Positions 26,446 to 35,585 are shown, numbered from the stretch's first letter. The stretch: 64,000 nt of DNA from Nitrososphaerota archaeon (GCA_021325615.1 JAJPGU010000032.1:53222-117221), one strand, 5' to 3'. Notes: generated by a model not told the origin, from the letters alone. Numbers and translations: made by a program.

Positions 26446-28255
26446 TACCCATCTTTATCAGTTGTTTATAATTTGGCTCTTTTTTCTTCCCGGAAAGTTC
26501 TGTGGCAAATTGCGATATCAGCGGTACATACTTTGCATAAAGATTGGCCCTCTTTTTTGCCATGTCTGCGGCACCCTGCCTAGACATGTGGACCGCCAGT
26601 TTTCTTGCCAAGTATTGTATTGCATTTTTTAGCTCCCGTTCAAGTTCCGGCCTGTCTGCGACATTTTCCTTACCGACTGTCTTGTATGGGATTCTCGTGG
26701 AACAAATGTGGGACACGATTACAAGCGGCGGATCTCCCTTTATCTTATACCTGCTCCAATCCATCTCATTGACGATTTTGAGGACTACGTCGCTTCCTTC
26801 GTCATAAAGCAACGGTATCCTATTAGCAAACCTATAGACTTTGAGGCCCGATGCTGGAATGTCCCCCCCATAAGCTACCCCCATCTCCACAATGAACGGA
26901 AATCCAGAATAGGCCGAGGCGCTGCGCTGTAAGACCGAGGCAAATTCAGGATTAAAAAATTTCATAATTCCTTTGGACAGGGGCTCCTCGCCAAGGGGTG
27001 CAAGACAGCTAGGGTCCGGTGCAAGAAAGTCTTCAAACTTTTGCAGTGCGTCCGCCAGCTTTACAAGTTCTTCGTTTGTCATGCTCCCTATCCTTCGCTC
27101 TGGCTTGAACTTGGCAAATTCACAGAATTTTTCAGCCGTAGTTGGTCCCACCCTTTGGAATCTTTTTGTCAAGAAAGTAACAAGCGTGTCCCCTTGTACG
27201 GTGTTTGAGAGTTGTTTGTAATACGGGCTCTCAGGATCCAAATCTACCGAATGTGTTTGCGATTCGCCGAAATCCCAGTAAGTTATCTTTTTGTTGGCAA
27301 CATCGATGTCATCAATCCTAATCTTTTGCAGCCCTTCGAAATCTACGTTCAAAAACGACATTACCGCCAGAACTGTCCGGACTGGTCTTGAAAGGTCTGC
27401 CCACTTTTTCTGAGTTCTTTCCAAGATCTCCTTTGCCGAGACATTCTTCTTTTGACCCAACTCTTTCCTTATCTTTTCTATCATTTTGTTGTCAACCGGA
27501 GGAATCTGGTAGTGAGTATCCACTATCATCCTGCGCATTGTCTCAACGTCCACACCGTGAGGGTGCGGCTTGATTATGGTAGGAGGCGGGGGCATATCCT
27601 TAACTATTCTTGGATAGTGGAATTTTTCCCCTGACGGGTCCTCAAAAGTTATCGTAGCATAAGGCGTGATAAGCGAGGTCTGGGACACATAATCCCGGAT
27701 CTTTGATCCAGCCTTGGAATAGTCACCCTCAAGTACTATGCTCACGGAGAGACCAGTCTTTGCAGCCTCCTTTACATGATGCTTTAAGATGACCGGTTTG
27801 TTTTTCTGGATGTCAAGCAACATCACAAATTCGTCGCTGGTTTTTCCGTCGGAGCTGCTTCTCACGGTAACCGGCTTGTTTGTAGTAATCTGACCGTAAA
27901 GTATGGCCATCGTCGCACCTAGACCAAACATGCCTCTTGCCTGTTTGAGACCAAACTTCGATCCATAAAGGACTGTCCCAAACGCGTGAGGCACGTGTTT
28001 TGGGTCTATTCCAGGGCCGTTATCCCTAACAGTCAAGACATAGTGCTTTGGGTCGGATTGCTCTGCATCGACTGCCTTGATAGAGAGATGTATGTCGGGC
28101 AGTATCTTTTTTTGGTCGCATGCATCCAGGGCGTTTTCTACAAATTCCCTTACAGAGGTGTAAAGCGACCGTGTGGGGTTGCTAAAACCTGCAAGATCAC
28201 GGTTTCTATAGAAGAATTCGCTTGGTGAAATTTGGCTAAATGTTTCCTTACTCAA
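26420..28255 (-). CDS. top6B: DNA topoisomerase VI subunit B
   Basis: A 611-residue GHKL ATPase subunit. The TTG at 28255 is chosen because it gives the family N-terminus SKETFSQISPSEFFYRNRDLAGF; the open frame 32 codons further upstream lies inside the KH gene. ATPase motifs are REFVENALDAC, RDNGPGID, GMFGLGATMA and the switch Lys region near residue 400. An H2TH segment and a transducer domain follow. The TTG overlaps the KH stop (TTGAGTAA). It is in operon with top6A downstream. Confidence 0.95.
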   Translation of the reverse strand: MSKETFSQISPSEFFYRNRDLAGFSNPTRSLYTSVREFVENALDACDQKKILPDIHLSIKAVDAEQSDPKHYVLTVRDNGPGIDPKHVPHAFGTVLYGSKFGLKQARGMFGLGATMAILYGQITTNKPVTVRSSSDGKTSDEFVMLLDIQKNKPVILKHHVKEAAKTGLSVSIVLEGDYSKAGSKIRDYVSQTSLITPYATITFEDPSGEKFHYPRIVKDMPPPPTIIKPHPHGVDVETMRRMIVDTHYQIPPVDNKMIEKIRKELGQKKNVSAKEILERTQKKWADLSRPVRTVLAVMSFLNVDFEGLQKIRIDDIDVANKKITYWDFGESQTHSVDLDPESPYYKQLSNTVQGDTLVTFLTKRFQRVGPTTAEKFCEFAKFKPERRIGSMTNEELVKLADALQKFEDFLAPDPSCLAPLGEEPLSKGIMKFFNPEFASVLQRSASAYSGFPFIVEMGVAYGGDIPASGLKVYRFANRIPLLYDEGSDVVLKIVNEMDWSRYKIKGDPPLVIVSHICSTRIPYKTVGKENVADRPELERELKNAIQYLARKLAVHMSRQGAADMAKKRANLYAKYVPLISQFATELSGKKKEPNYKQLIKMGSELEEQIQ

Positions 28256-28820
28256 ATACGCTTTCACCCTCCCATAGCTGTAGTTTTTCCATTTTCTGCC
28301 TCCTCCTTGATTCTTGGAGGTCATTGTAAACCTTGCCGTGAGTGCTCCCATTTGAAAGCGCAGTTATCGCTTGTACTGCTGAACGGAGTTGCTTACCCTC
28401 ACCTATTATAGCGACCGTACGGCCGTAGACCGAAACGCTTGCACCGCTCAGGTCTTCGACGTTCTTTCTTACCCTTCCTCCCTCGCCAATTATTCTACCT
28501 TTGATTCTCTCGATTTGTGAGCTCGATTTTCCCACAAATTCCCGTAAATCTATTATGTGTAATGAATTTTCGCCTTGAAGGAGCCTCAGTGCTTTGTCAG
28601 GGGAAAAGCCACGGCCTATGGCAAGTACGATCTCCTCCGCTTTGAATGGCATCATGTTTTCGACATCACCGTTTCCTCTAATAATAATCTCTCCTGTTTG
28701 ACTGTCTATTGTGAGCAAGACGGAGCAGATCTTTTCTATCTTAGCCTTCACCTTGCCCGACTTGCCTATTAAGGCTCCCACCCGCTCTTCTGGAATCAGT
28801 ATGGTTTTTTCAAAAATCAT
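28248..28820 (-). CDS. KH-domain ribosome assembly protein, Dim2/Pno1-like
   Basis: A 190-residue protein with two KH domains. The first has GALIGKSGKVKAKIEK and the second has GRIIGEGGRVRKNVEDLSGASVSVYG, each with the G-x-x-G RNA-contact loop. The archaeal homologue of Pno1/Dim2 binds the 3' end of pre-16S rRNA, close to the site modified by KsgA. It starts 4 bases inside the end of the rio1 gene, and a neighbouring Rio kinase is itself a small-subunit assembly factor, which supports this role. Confidence 0.9.
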   Translation of the reverse strand: MIFEKTILIPEERVGALIGKSGKVKAKIEKICSVLLTIDSQTGEIIIRGNGDVENMMPFKAEEIVLAIGRGFSPDKALRLLQGENSLHIIDLREFVGKSSSQIERIKGRIIGEGGRVRKNVEDLSGASVSVYGRTVAIIGEGKQLRSAVQAITALSNGSTHGKVYNDLQESRRRQKMEKLQLWEGESVFE

Positions 28821-29602
28821 CTAATTATCCTCTCTAGTATATCAGCTGGATTTGTAACGGTCAATCCCCTCTTAACAAAGAATTTGGTTATATTTTTAAT
28901 GTCTCGTTCAAGGAACTCCATTGCATTCGGGTGCCGAGTGTCAACCGAAGATCCAAGGTCAAATACCACAAGACCCTTTTCAGTCTTGAATATGTTGTAC
29001 TCTGAAAAGTCTGCATGGACTATCTTCGCTTTGTTGTACAAAACGTCAAGAATCGATATTGCTTCCTCATAATCCTTGTAATCCACCTCCGCCTCTACAA
29101 GCAATGGATCTGGAACCCCGTTTTTTCCCACAAATTCCATCACAAGGACATTTTTTACTACGGCGACTGGTTTGGCACATGGAATCCCCTCCCTGTGGCA
29201 TTGAACAAGATTCGCATATTCCTTCTGAGCCCAGAGCTCGACAAGGTGTCTTGTCCCCTTCCTTATTTTTGTGAACCTTGGATCCCCGAGCAGATAGGGG
29301 TATCGTTTTTTGAAATTAGAAGTCGATACAAGATATATCTTTAATGCGAGGTCATTCCCCGTCGGGTCGACGGCCCAAAATGTCTTAGATTCTTTCCCCG
29401 ATCCCACAGCTCCGTTCACGTATGAAATTATCCCTGAATTTTTCATACCTGATACGGTCATTGTTGTTGACTTGTCAAATACCTCATCAAGCGTCTTGTT
29501 TTTTCCAAACCCGTCCTTTTCTGATTTTTTTTCTCGATCTTTTTCCAGAAGCTTGCCATCTATCCGTTTTGCTAGGTTTTTCTGAAGTTCATCTGTCAAC
29601 AT
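28817..29602 (-). CDS. rio1: Rio1-family atypical serine kinase
   Basis: A 261-residue RIO-domain kinase involved in late small-subunit maturation. Seen are the flexible glycine loop YVNGAVGSGKESKTFWA, the ATP-anchoring Lys in LALKIYLVSTSNFK, the catalytic loop VHADFSEYNIF and the metal-binding VVFDLGSSVDTRHP. The last is characteristic of Rio1 rather than Rio2, as is the lack of an N-terminal winged helix. It lies between aIF1A and the Dim2-like gene. Confidence 0.93.
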   Translation of the reverse strand: MLTDELQKNLAKRIDGKLLEKDREKKSEKDGFGKNKTLDEVFDKSTTMTVSGMKNSGIISYVNGAVGSGKESKTFWAVDPTGNDLALKIYLVSTSNFKKRYPYLLGDPRFTKIRKGTRHLVELWAQKEYANLVQCHREGIPCAKPVAVVKNVLVMEFVGKNGVPDPLLVEAEVDYKDYEEAISILDVLYNKAKIVHADFSEYNIFKTEKGLVVFDLGSSVDTRHPNAMEFLERDIKNITKFFVKRGLTVTNPADILERIIR

Positions 29603-29639
29603 TTCTAATTAAACGGCCATGGTAAAATCGATTACGTTG

Positions 29640-29951
29640 CTAGAAATCTTTTGGCAGGTATCCTTTTTCCTTCAACCAGTCTACCTGCGAGAGAGTATAT
29701 CTCCAAGTAATGTCTCCCCTGTCATCCGCCTTGAAATCCCAGGGTGCTATGGTAACGATATCGTTGTCACGGATCCATATTTTGCGTTTAAGTTTACCGC
29801 GTATTCTGCCCATCCTTGTTTTGTCATCAGTACATTTTACCAGAACGTGATCACTTCCCAAAAGCTTGATTACTCTACCCAGCATCTCGCCTTCCTCAGG
29901 CAACTTCATTTCCTTTAATTCGCTTTCGCTTAACACTTTACGCTTGCCCAA
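29640..29951 (-). CDS. eif1A: translation initiation factor aIF1A
   Basis: A 103-residue OB-fold factor that occupies the A site region of the small subunit during initiation. The OB core reads GEMLGRVIKLLGSDHVLVKCTDDKTRMGRIRGKLKRKIWIRDNDIVTIAPWDF, diagnostic for eIF1A/IF1. The N-terminus is short and the C-terminus ends soon after the fold, lacking the acidic eukaryotic tail. It is upstream of rio1 by 37 bases. Confidence 0.96.
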   Translation of the reverse strand: MGKRKVLSESELKEMKLPEEGEMLGRVIKLLGSDHVLVKCTDDKTRMGRIRGKLKRKIWIRDNDIVTIAPWDFKADDRGDITWRYTLSQVDWLKEKGYLPKDF

Positions 29952-29997
29952 AATTCTCTGCCTTCAGTCCTTTCAGAACGTATATAATTGTTGTATT

Positions 29998-30294
29998 TTA
30001 AAATTTGAAAACCAAAAGGCACGGCACCCCTCCAACCTTCTTTACCCCTTTCTGAGACCCTATCCCCATTTTAACGGCAAGGGCAATAGTTTCCTCGCCT
30101 ACCATGTTGATAATGGATGAATTTTTCAACATTTGTGCCGCCTCTGCCTCGTCAACCATCCTCTCCGCAAAATAGCTCTGAGTCAAGTTCATCGTCAATT
30201 CGCCCTCTACCAGGGTACGCCCTACCAAGTTAGAGTCACAAATGTTGAGCATCCTATTACGCTGATAATTTACAATCCTTGTAGCAAACGGCAT
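29998..30294 (-). CDS. DUF424 family protein
   Basis: A 98-residue archaeal protein of unknown function. The ATG at 30294 overlaps the aIF2-beta stop by one base (TAATG) and gives the start MPFATRIVNYQRNRMLNICD, so the 13 further upstream codons are not used. Family features are DSNLVGRTLVEGEL, the helix YFAERMVDEAEAAQMLKNSSIINMVG and the GVPCLLVFKF end. Linkage with translation initiation factor genes suggests a translation-related role. Confidence 0.85.
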   Translation of the reverse strand: MPFATRIVNYQRNRMLNICDSNLVGRTLVEGELTMNLTQSYFAERMVDEAEAAQMLKNSSIINMVGEETIALAVKMGIGSQKGVKKVGGVPCLLVFKF

Positions 30295-30716
30295 TACGCA
30301 TATTGGCCCTTTAACGGTGATTTGGCGCCGCATGCCTCACAAACTAGGAAGTGAACCCGGTTTGATCTCTCAATCCTAGTGTCAGGACTCTTGCACATGG
30401 GGCACTCGACATATTCCTTCACATACCTGTTCAAGAGGGCAGTAAATTCGTGAGGTTCCTTCTTTCCTACAAAGACTGCCTTATCTCCGGCATATTGGGC
30501 AGGCGTTGCAAATTCCTTGGAAAGGTACTGGAGAATTTTTTCAGGCTCCCTACGTAAAACCTTTGGAAACTCGGGGAAGTTCCTGAAAAATGTCCTGTTT
30601 CCCTGCCACATGATATCGACCTTCGGCAGTTCAAACCTCGATGTAGAGTCCTTTCGGATTTCTGATACCTTGTCTTGAATTTTCTTTAGCAGTTTTTCAT
30701 ACTCGGTTTTAGTCAA
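30294..30716 (-). CDS. eif2b: translation initiation factor aIF2 beta subunit
   Basis: A 140-residue subunit of the heterotrimeric initiator-tRNA carrier. An N-terminal helix is followed by the alpha/beta domain (NRTFFRNFPEFPKVLRREPEKILQYLSKEFAT) and a C-terminal C4 zinc ribbon, CPMCKSPDTRI...CEACGAKSPLKG. The length fits archaeal aIF2-beta. It lies upstream of DUF424 and aIF1A in one minus-strand set. Confidence 0.95.
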   Translation of the reverse strand: MTKTEYEKLLKKIQDKVSEIRKDSTSRFELPKVDIMWQGNRTFFRNFPEFPKVLRREPEKILQYLSKEFATPAQYAGDKAVFVGKKEPHEFTALLNRYVKEYVECPMCKSPDTRIERSNRVHFLVCEACGAKSPLKGQYA

Positions 30717-30779
30717 CTAGCTATTGTGCAATACTGCTACCTATATTGATTTAGTTTCAAAAAAGAAGAAAGTGGTCCC

Positions 30780-30923
30780 CTAAGGCTTTCCTATTCGAAA
30801 GACGTTAGTGCCACATTTCGGGCATTGGCCCTTTACCGCAGGACGTCCATTCTTTAGCTTAACTTCTTTTGGATTTGCGATCTCGACTTTCTTCCTGCAT
30901 TTGACGCAGTACGCTTGAGTCAT
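30780..30923 (-). CDS. 47-residue zinc-ribbon microprotein (DUF5679-like)
   Basis: A tiny gene found by direct reading of the minus strand, with an ATG at 30923. The product has two CxxC knuckles, YCVKCRKK near the start and CPKCGTNVF near the end, separated by NPKEVKLKNGRPAVKG. This is the pattern of the small DUF5679 proteins widespread in archaea. It is probably a structural zinc ribbon; the partner is unknown. It lies 64 bases upstream of the aIF2-beta gene on the same strand. The 200 bases on its other side are AT-rich and hold no gene that I can support. Confidence 0.85.
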   Translation of the reverse strand: MTQAYCVKCRKKVEIANPKEVKLKNGRPAVKGQCPKCGTNVFRIGKP

Positions 30924-31126
30924 TTCATCTTCTTACGAAGGAGGTGGTATTTAGCAAGACGCTGTAAAATTTATTTCACTATACGCTGGAGGCTGTTAAA
31001 TTTTTACAATGTCTTTCTCAGACAGCATGTGAAGAATTTATACAAATATTTCCACTTTTTTGATATTTCTTATATTGAAATGATCCATCTTGAAGAAAAT
31101 AACGAATAGGTTGTCGAATCATCAAA

Positions 31127-31675
31127 TTGTTACCCCCGAGTTATACTTTTAAACGCGTTAAAAAGAGTCTCTTGCGATTGGCGACTAGAAAAGGCATTAT
31201 TGTTACTGCAATCATCTTGGGCGCAATCGCTGCTGGAAGCTCTGTCGTATGGCTGGTTCCGCAAAACAGGGCCTCACCCGTTGTGGTTTCAGACTATGGG
31301 AATGAGCTGGAGGGGGTTAAGGACAGACATGCCCTCATCATGGCTGCCATGGATTCCAACCTGAAAAGCATGCTAAACAAAACGATCTCACCTGATGATT
31401 TTGTGTCCATGGCCCAGACCTCGTCGTCACAGACGACATCACTCATCACTGAGCTCATCGAGAGCAATCCCCCACCGGAATGGAGACCGAGTTATCTCAA
31501 CCTTGACGAGGCACTGAAGAAATACAACGACTATCTCACTGAGACAATCTCACTTGCCAACATGATGAAGAATGGCATCTCGCCCACAGACCTTTCAAAC
31601 GAAATGTCAAAAATAGATTCCATGAGAAATGACACCGTTTCCTTCATTGAGAAGGCTAATGAGACAAGGCCCTAA
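31127..31675 (+). CDS. membrane-anchored hypothetical protein
   Basis: A 165-182 residue protein with one N-terminal hydrophobic helix (GIIVTAIILGAIAAGSSVVWLV) and an extracytoplasmic helical domain (DRHALIMAAMDSNLKSMLN, DEALKKYNDYLTETISLANMM). The frame is open from the TTG at 31127, but a TATA-like CTTTTAAAC at about 31147-31155 points to a leaderless start at the TTG 31178, just before the membrane segment. Unknown function; possibly a small sensor or lipoprotein-like surface protein. Confidence 0.65.
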   Translation: MLPPSYTFKRVKKSLLRLATRKGIIVTAIILGAIAAGSSVVWLVPQNRASPVVVSDYGNELEGVKDRHALIMAAMDSNLKSMLNKTISPDDFVSMAQTSSSQTTSLITELIESNPPPEWRPSYLNLDEALKKYNDYLTETISLANMMKNGISPTDLSNEMSKIDSMRNDTVSFIEKANETRP

Positions 31676-31775
31676 GATTGCAGAAAATGCTCTCATGTGG
31701 CCAAAACCATCCTCAATTTTGACAAATTCTGGCACAAATTAGATTAATTAATAGGAAGTACGATTTTCGTATATT

Positions 31776-32924
31776 ATGTCTGCAAAGGAGACGGTCATCC
31801 AGAAGGGGGATTCGGACACCAAGACCAGCAGACTCCTAGTAATATGCGTGGACAGGGACGACGACATAGGCAGCAAGGCTGGCGTTGCCACCCCAGTTGT
31901 TGGAAGGAACGCCTGTATCGATGCTGCCCAGCGCCTAGCGCTTGAAGATCCTGAGGATGCCGATTCCAACTCCATCTTTGCAGCGGTCAAGACATACGAA
32001 GACCTCGTAAGCAAGGGGTATCAGGCAGAAGTGGCCGTGGTATCAGGTACGGAAGACAAAGGGGTGCAGGGTGACGAAAAAATTGTAATGCAGGTCAAGA
32101 GCATAGTCCAAGCGTTTTCAGCAAATGGTGCTGTGATTGTATCTGATGGCGAAGATGACGAAAGTGTCATCCCTATAATTCAGAACGTGTTGCCGATCGT
32201 ATCGGTCAAACGTGTGGTAATGCGGGTAAGCAGGACAGTGGAATATTCCTATGCAGTGCTTGGAAGGTACCTGAAAGCGATAGCATTTGATTCAAAATAT
32301 TCAAAATTCTTTCTTGGCGTTCCAGGAATTCTTTTGGTGATAGGCGGGATTGCCACCGTCCTAGGTCTAACGACTCAGATTTTTGCAGTCATGATAAGCG
32401 TGCTCGGCGGCGCATTCCTAATTCGAGCTTTTGACATAGACAGGGCATGGTCCCACTGGACCAAGCCCACCCCCGCCGGGTTCATCAGAGTATTCACATT
32501 AGTGGCAGGAATCCTTTTCATATTGGCTTCAGTCACCGCTGGAGTCAGCACTGTCAGCCCGCAGATATCGTCTTCAAAGCCAGACGAGATACTCAAGCTT
32601 GTGGCCAACAAGCAGACCATTGGCATGATTGTTTCCGGCATGCTGCCTTTCCTCTGGATGGGGATAGGTTGCATATTTGGTGGATCGTTGCTAAGTAGCT
32701 GGTTCAAGGGAAGCATCAGATCGATAACCGACATCTTGAGGATAATCGTACTTCTGACACTCTATCCAATCATAGCACAATTTAACACGGTTGTGACAAG
32801 AGACGAGAGCCCCTTTACCCTAATTCCGCCCTTGCTCCTAGGTTTGGCAGTAATACTGATATCAGCATCACTACTCTTCCACAAATATAGAAAGAAGAAG
32901 GGCGGTGAGGAGTTATCGGAATAA
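31776..32924 (+). CDS. DUF373 family membrane protein
   Basis: A 382-residue archaeal protein. The N-terminal soluble domain (about residues 18-165) starts RLLVICVDRDDDIGSKAGVATPVVGR, the DUF373 hallmark, with an Asp-rich loop, and contains VSDGEDDESVIPIIQN. About six transmembrane helices follow from residue 180 to the end. The function is unknown. It ends in the same bases where the cis-prenyltransferase reading frame begins, so the two are probably translationally linked. Confidence 0.88.
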   Translation: MSAKETVIQKGDSDTKTSRLLVICVDRDDDIGSKAGVATPVVGRNACIDAAQRLALEDPEDADSNSIFAAVKTYEDLVSKGYQAEVAVVSGTEDKGVQGDEKIVMQVKSIVQAFSANGAVIVSDGEDDESVIPIIQNVLPIVSVKRVVMRVSRTVEYSYAVLGRYLKAIAFDSKYSKFFLGVPGILLVIGGIATVLGLTTQIFAVMISVLGGAFLIRAFDIDRAWSHWTKPTPAGFIRVFTLVAGILFILASVTAGVSTVSPQISSSKPDEILKLVANKQTIGMIVSGMLPFLWMGIGCIFGGSLLSSWFKGSIRSITDILRIIVLLTLYPIIAQFNTVVTRDESPFTLIPPLLLGLAVILISASLLFHKYRKKKGGEELSE

Positions 32925-33703
32925 AAGACAAGGCTATTGAGCTAGGCGGGTTTTACTCTCTTTATTCAAGGAAACTGGAGAAGGAGATAAGGTCAGGCGA
33001 GATTCCAAAGCACATAGCGATAATTCTTGACGGAAACAGAAGGTGGGCTAAAAGGAATCTTATCTTCAAGTTAAATGGCCACTTTAGGGGTGCAGATGCG
33101 GTAGAGAAGCTCCTAGACTGGTGTGAGGAGCTTAGCATTAAGATAATTACTCTCTATGTCCTCTCTGCAGAGAACTTGGCTCGAAATGATGATGAGCTTG
33201 AATACCTCTACAGCCTTATCAACCAGAGACTCGAGAAGCTGTACAATGACCCGAGGATTCACAAGAACCGCATGAGGGTAAAGGCGATAGGGCGCGTAGA
33301 ATTGTTACCGGACTTTCTCAAGGATATCCTCAATAAGTTAGAGACGGAGACCAAGGATTACGATAACCACTATCTCAACATAGCAATAGCCTACGGCGGT
33401 CAGAACGAGCTTGTGGATGCCGTAAAGAAGATTGCTTCAAGGATAAAGGATGGATCCCTTGACGTAAACCAGATAGACAAGGATGTTATAGAATCATGCC
33501 TTTACACGTCTCACCTTCCCCAGTCATCTCCCGACATGATATTGAGGACGTCTGGCGAGAAAAGGCTCAGCGGATTTCTCATGTGGCAGAGTGCGTACAG
33601 CGAGCTCGTCTTCATGGATGTGTACTGGCCGGAATTCAGAAAGATAGATCTGATGAGGGCAATTAGGACATACCAGCAAAGAAGCCGCAGGCTCGGCAAG
33701 TAG
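32921..33703 (+). CDS. uppS: cis-prenyltransferase (undecaprenyl/dolichyl diphosphate synthase family)
   Basis: An enzyme of about 260 residues that elongates isoprenoid diphosphates into the lipid carrier for glycosylation. All family blocks are present: HIAIILDGNRRWAKR, GHFRGADAVEKLLDWC, VLSAENLARND, AYGGQNELVDA and ILRTSGEKRLSGFLMWQSAYSEL. The odd point is the start. Between the in-frame stop at 32909-32911 and the DGNRRW motif there is no ATG, GTG or TTG. Candidates are ATC 32915, ATA 32921, ATT 32936 and CTG 32975. I place the start at ATA 32921, overlapping the DUF373 stop, as a guess. Confidence 0.85.
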   Translation: MKDKAIELGGFYSLYSRKLEKEIRSGEIPKHIAIILDGNRRWAKRNLIFKLNGHFRGADAVEKLLDWCEELSIKIITLYVLSAENLARNDDELEYLYSLINQRLEKLYNDPRIHKNRMRVKAIGRVELLPDFLKDILNKLETETKDYDNHYLNIAIAYGGQNELVDAVKKIASRIKDGSLDVNQIDKDVIESCLYTSHLPQSSPDMILRTSGEKRLSGFLMWQSAYSELVFMDVYWPEFRKIDLMRAIRTYQQRSRRLGK

Positions 33704-33731
33704 AAAGGAAAAATACTAGTCTTCAAGTTAC

Positions 33732-34154
33732 ATGTACATGCTTGAAGAGAGATCCGCCGGAGCGATCTTGTTCCGCGACTCGCCAAGTGGCAGGCTTTAC
33801 TTGCTCTTGAATTACCCCTCAGGCCACTGGGATTTTGTAAAGGGGAACATAGAGGATGGCGAGACCCTCAAACAGACGGTCCTGCGCGAGATACGGGAGG
33901 AGACGGCGATAACAGATGTCAGTTTCATAGACGGCTTTGAAGAAAAGGTGGAGTATCACTACCAACGTGACGGCAACCTAGTGCATAAGGAGGTGGTTTT
34001 CTTCTTGGCAAGGACGTCGTCGGAGCACGTCAAAATTTCTCACGAGCACCAGGGTTTCATATGGCTCAATTTCCCCGAGGCTATGGAGAGGCTGACCTAC
34101 AAGAATGCCCAGAACCTCATGAAAAAAGTCCGCGAGTCAGGATTCGATATTTAG
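33732..34154 (+). CDS. Nudix hydrolase, diadenosine tetraphosphatase-like
   Basis: A 140-residue Nudix enzyme. The Nudix box is GNIEDGETLKQTVLREIREETAI, with the usual RE-x2-EE core and Ala in place of the final Gly. The N-terminus ERSAGAILFRD and the WDFVKGNIEDGE context match archaeal/eukaryal bis(5'-nucleosyl)-tetraphosphatases. It would clear Ap4A or similar nucleotides. It starts 28 bases after uppS and overlaps the 3' end of pyrF by 18 bases tail to tail. Confidence 0.88.
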   Translation: MYMLEERSAGAILFRDSPSGRLYLLLNYPSGHWDFVKGNIEDGETLKQTVLREIREETAITDVSFIDGFEEKVEYHYQRDGNLVHKEVVFFLARTSSEHVKISHEHQGFIWLNFPEAMERLTYKNAQNLMKKVRESGFDI

Positions 34155-34886
34155 ATTCTGGAGTCTTTCAGCTTCCGAAGCAGGATTTTCCGAATTTAGT
34201 ATGGTCCTTCCAACTATGAGGTACCGAGTTCCCGCCTTCAATGCCTTTATCGCGTCACCTCCTTGGGTGCCCACACCGGGGGAGTAGATGTCGCATTTGT
34301 TTTTCACGGTCTTGCAGGTTTCGGCTATAATTTGTGGCACCGTAGCGCCTACAACAATACCATCAACCTTCGCGGCTAGTGACCATTTTAGGAATAGGTC
34401 GTGAAGCTTCTTCCTTCCCCTACCCTTCGGATCCCGAATTTCAACTCCGTAGCCAAGCTTCGCTGCTGGATGGCTCATGTGGACTAGGGTTATCACCCCA
34501 TGGTTGTCCCGGTGGGCAGACATCACAAGCTCTTTGAGGTTTTCTGGCCCCATTATCGGGTTTGCTATTACAGCATCAAACCCGCACCTCCACAGCCTTT
34601 TTACTGCCATCATGTTCGTGTTCCCTATATCGTTGAGTTTGATGTCGGCTATTGTTTGCAAGCCCTTGCGGTGTGCAAGCCGGTTGATTCTTGAGAGGCT
34701 CGTTTCACTCAGAGGCAATATAACATGAAAATTAAATTTGATTGCACATAGGTTGTTGCCAAGCCGGTTGATGTTTGATATTGTCTTCTTCTCCAGGGCC
34801 CCGGTGTTTAAATCATCGAGATCGTTTGCCAGTATAATCCTGCTCTTTGCTGAGGCCTTTTCCATCCTTTTTCTGAAACATGTCAT
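34137..34886 (-). CDS. pyrF: orotidine 5'-phosphate decarboxylase
   Basis: A 249-residue TIM-barrel enzyme making UMP from OMP. The catalytic D-x-K-x-x-D array is ADIKLNDIGNT. The first strand carries IILANDLDD, and the phosphate-binding end is SPGVGTQGGD plus YLIVGRTILNSENP. An N-terminal basic stretch of about 15 residues precedes the first strand. It overlaps the start-proximal hypothetical gene by 4 bases and completes the pyrimidine pathway begun by pyrDK at 10-11.8 kb. Confidence 0.94.
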   Translation of the reverse strand: MTCFRKRMEKASAKSRIILANDLDDLNTGALEKKTISNINRLGNNLCAIKFNFHVILPLSETSLSRINRLAHRKGLQTIADIKLNDIGNTNMMAVKRLWRCGFDAVIANPIMGPENLKELVMSAHRDNHGVITLVHMSHPAAKLGYGVEIRDPKGRGRKKLHDLFLKWSLAAKVDGIVVGATVPQIIAETCKTVKNKCDIYSPGVGTQGGDAIKALKAGTRYLIVGRTILNSENPASEAERLQNLNIES

Positions 34887-35554
34887 GCCTTTATCAGAGG
34901 ATGCTTGCCCTTCAGCTTTATTACCTTAAGGTAAGAATAGCCGTGCTCGCTGAGCCCCCCAACAAATGAAGGTTCGATGCCGTCCTTGCTAGAGTATTTC
35001 AAAAATGGCTTGTTTGGCTCGTAATCAATCTTTACGTGGCAGAAATACGAGGTTTCATCAGATTCATTGAAGTTCATGAAAACCCCGACCTGCCACTTGG
35101 TTCCGTCCGGGAACGCAAACAGCGGGAAGGGTGACTCTTCGAATCCGTAGCTTAATTTCAAAAGACTTGCAAGATCCTCAAGCTCCAGTGGCTCGTAGGC
35201 GGGATCCGTTTCTGACGGGGGCGAGGGTTTCAAAGATTCTGGCAGGGACTTTACCCTTATGACTGGGGAGTATAGGTATGTCGGGTTGCCGATAGTGTTT
35301 ACTATATCGCAGTCTTCCTTTCCAGTTTTGAACCCGTATGAAAGATAGTGTCCGTATTTGCTGTTCGGAATAAAGTAATTCACGGGCCTTTCCTTAATCA
35401 GGTCCATCTGGACAGAAACAACTTCCCTACCATCTAACATAAACGAAAAACATGTACGCGGTATCCTCTCAAGCGCGCAGACGAGCCTCGAAAACTCGGT
35501 CAGGTCTAAGAGCTCGACATAGAAGGGCCTTTTAGACATAGAATCCATCCTCAA
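34883..35554 (-). CDS. hypothetical protein upstream of pyrF
   Basis: A 223-residue soluble protein without recognisable family. It has beta-strand-rich segments (TCFSFMLDGREVVSVQMDLI, KWQVGVFMNFNESDETSYFCHVKIDYEP), a central Pro-rich region around SLPESLKPSPPSETDP and a C-terminal basic end. Start codons at residues 1, 3 and 6 are all possible. Its stop overlaps the pyrF start by 4 bases, implying an operon, but nothing in the sequence links it to pyrimidine chemistry. Confidence 0.7.
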   Translation of the reverse strand: MRMDSMSKRPFYVELLDLTEFSRLVCALERIPRTCFSFMLDGREVVSVQMDLIKERPVNYFIPNSKYGHYLSYGFKTGKEDCDIVNTIGNPTYLYSPVIRVKSLPESLKPSPPSETDPAYEPLELEDLASLLKLSYGFEESPFPLFAFPDGTKWQVGVFMNFNESDETSYFCHVKIDYEPNKPFLKYSSKDGIEPSFVGGLSEHGYSYLKVIKLKGKHPLIKA

Positions 35555-35585
35555 ACCACCCCATTAAAAGTCGTCGCTTGTTATT

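Noticed and set aside
30915..31109. 64-codon plus-strand frame upstream of the 31.1 kb gene
   Set aside because: Composition is dominated by aromatic and basic residues from AT-rich DNA, with no domain features. It overlaps the start of the zinc-ribbon microprotein on the other strand.
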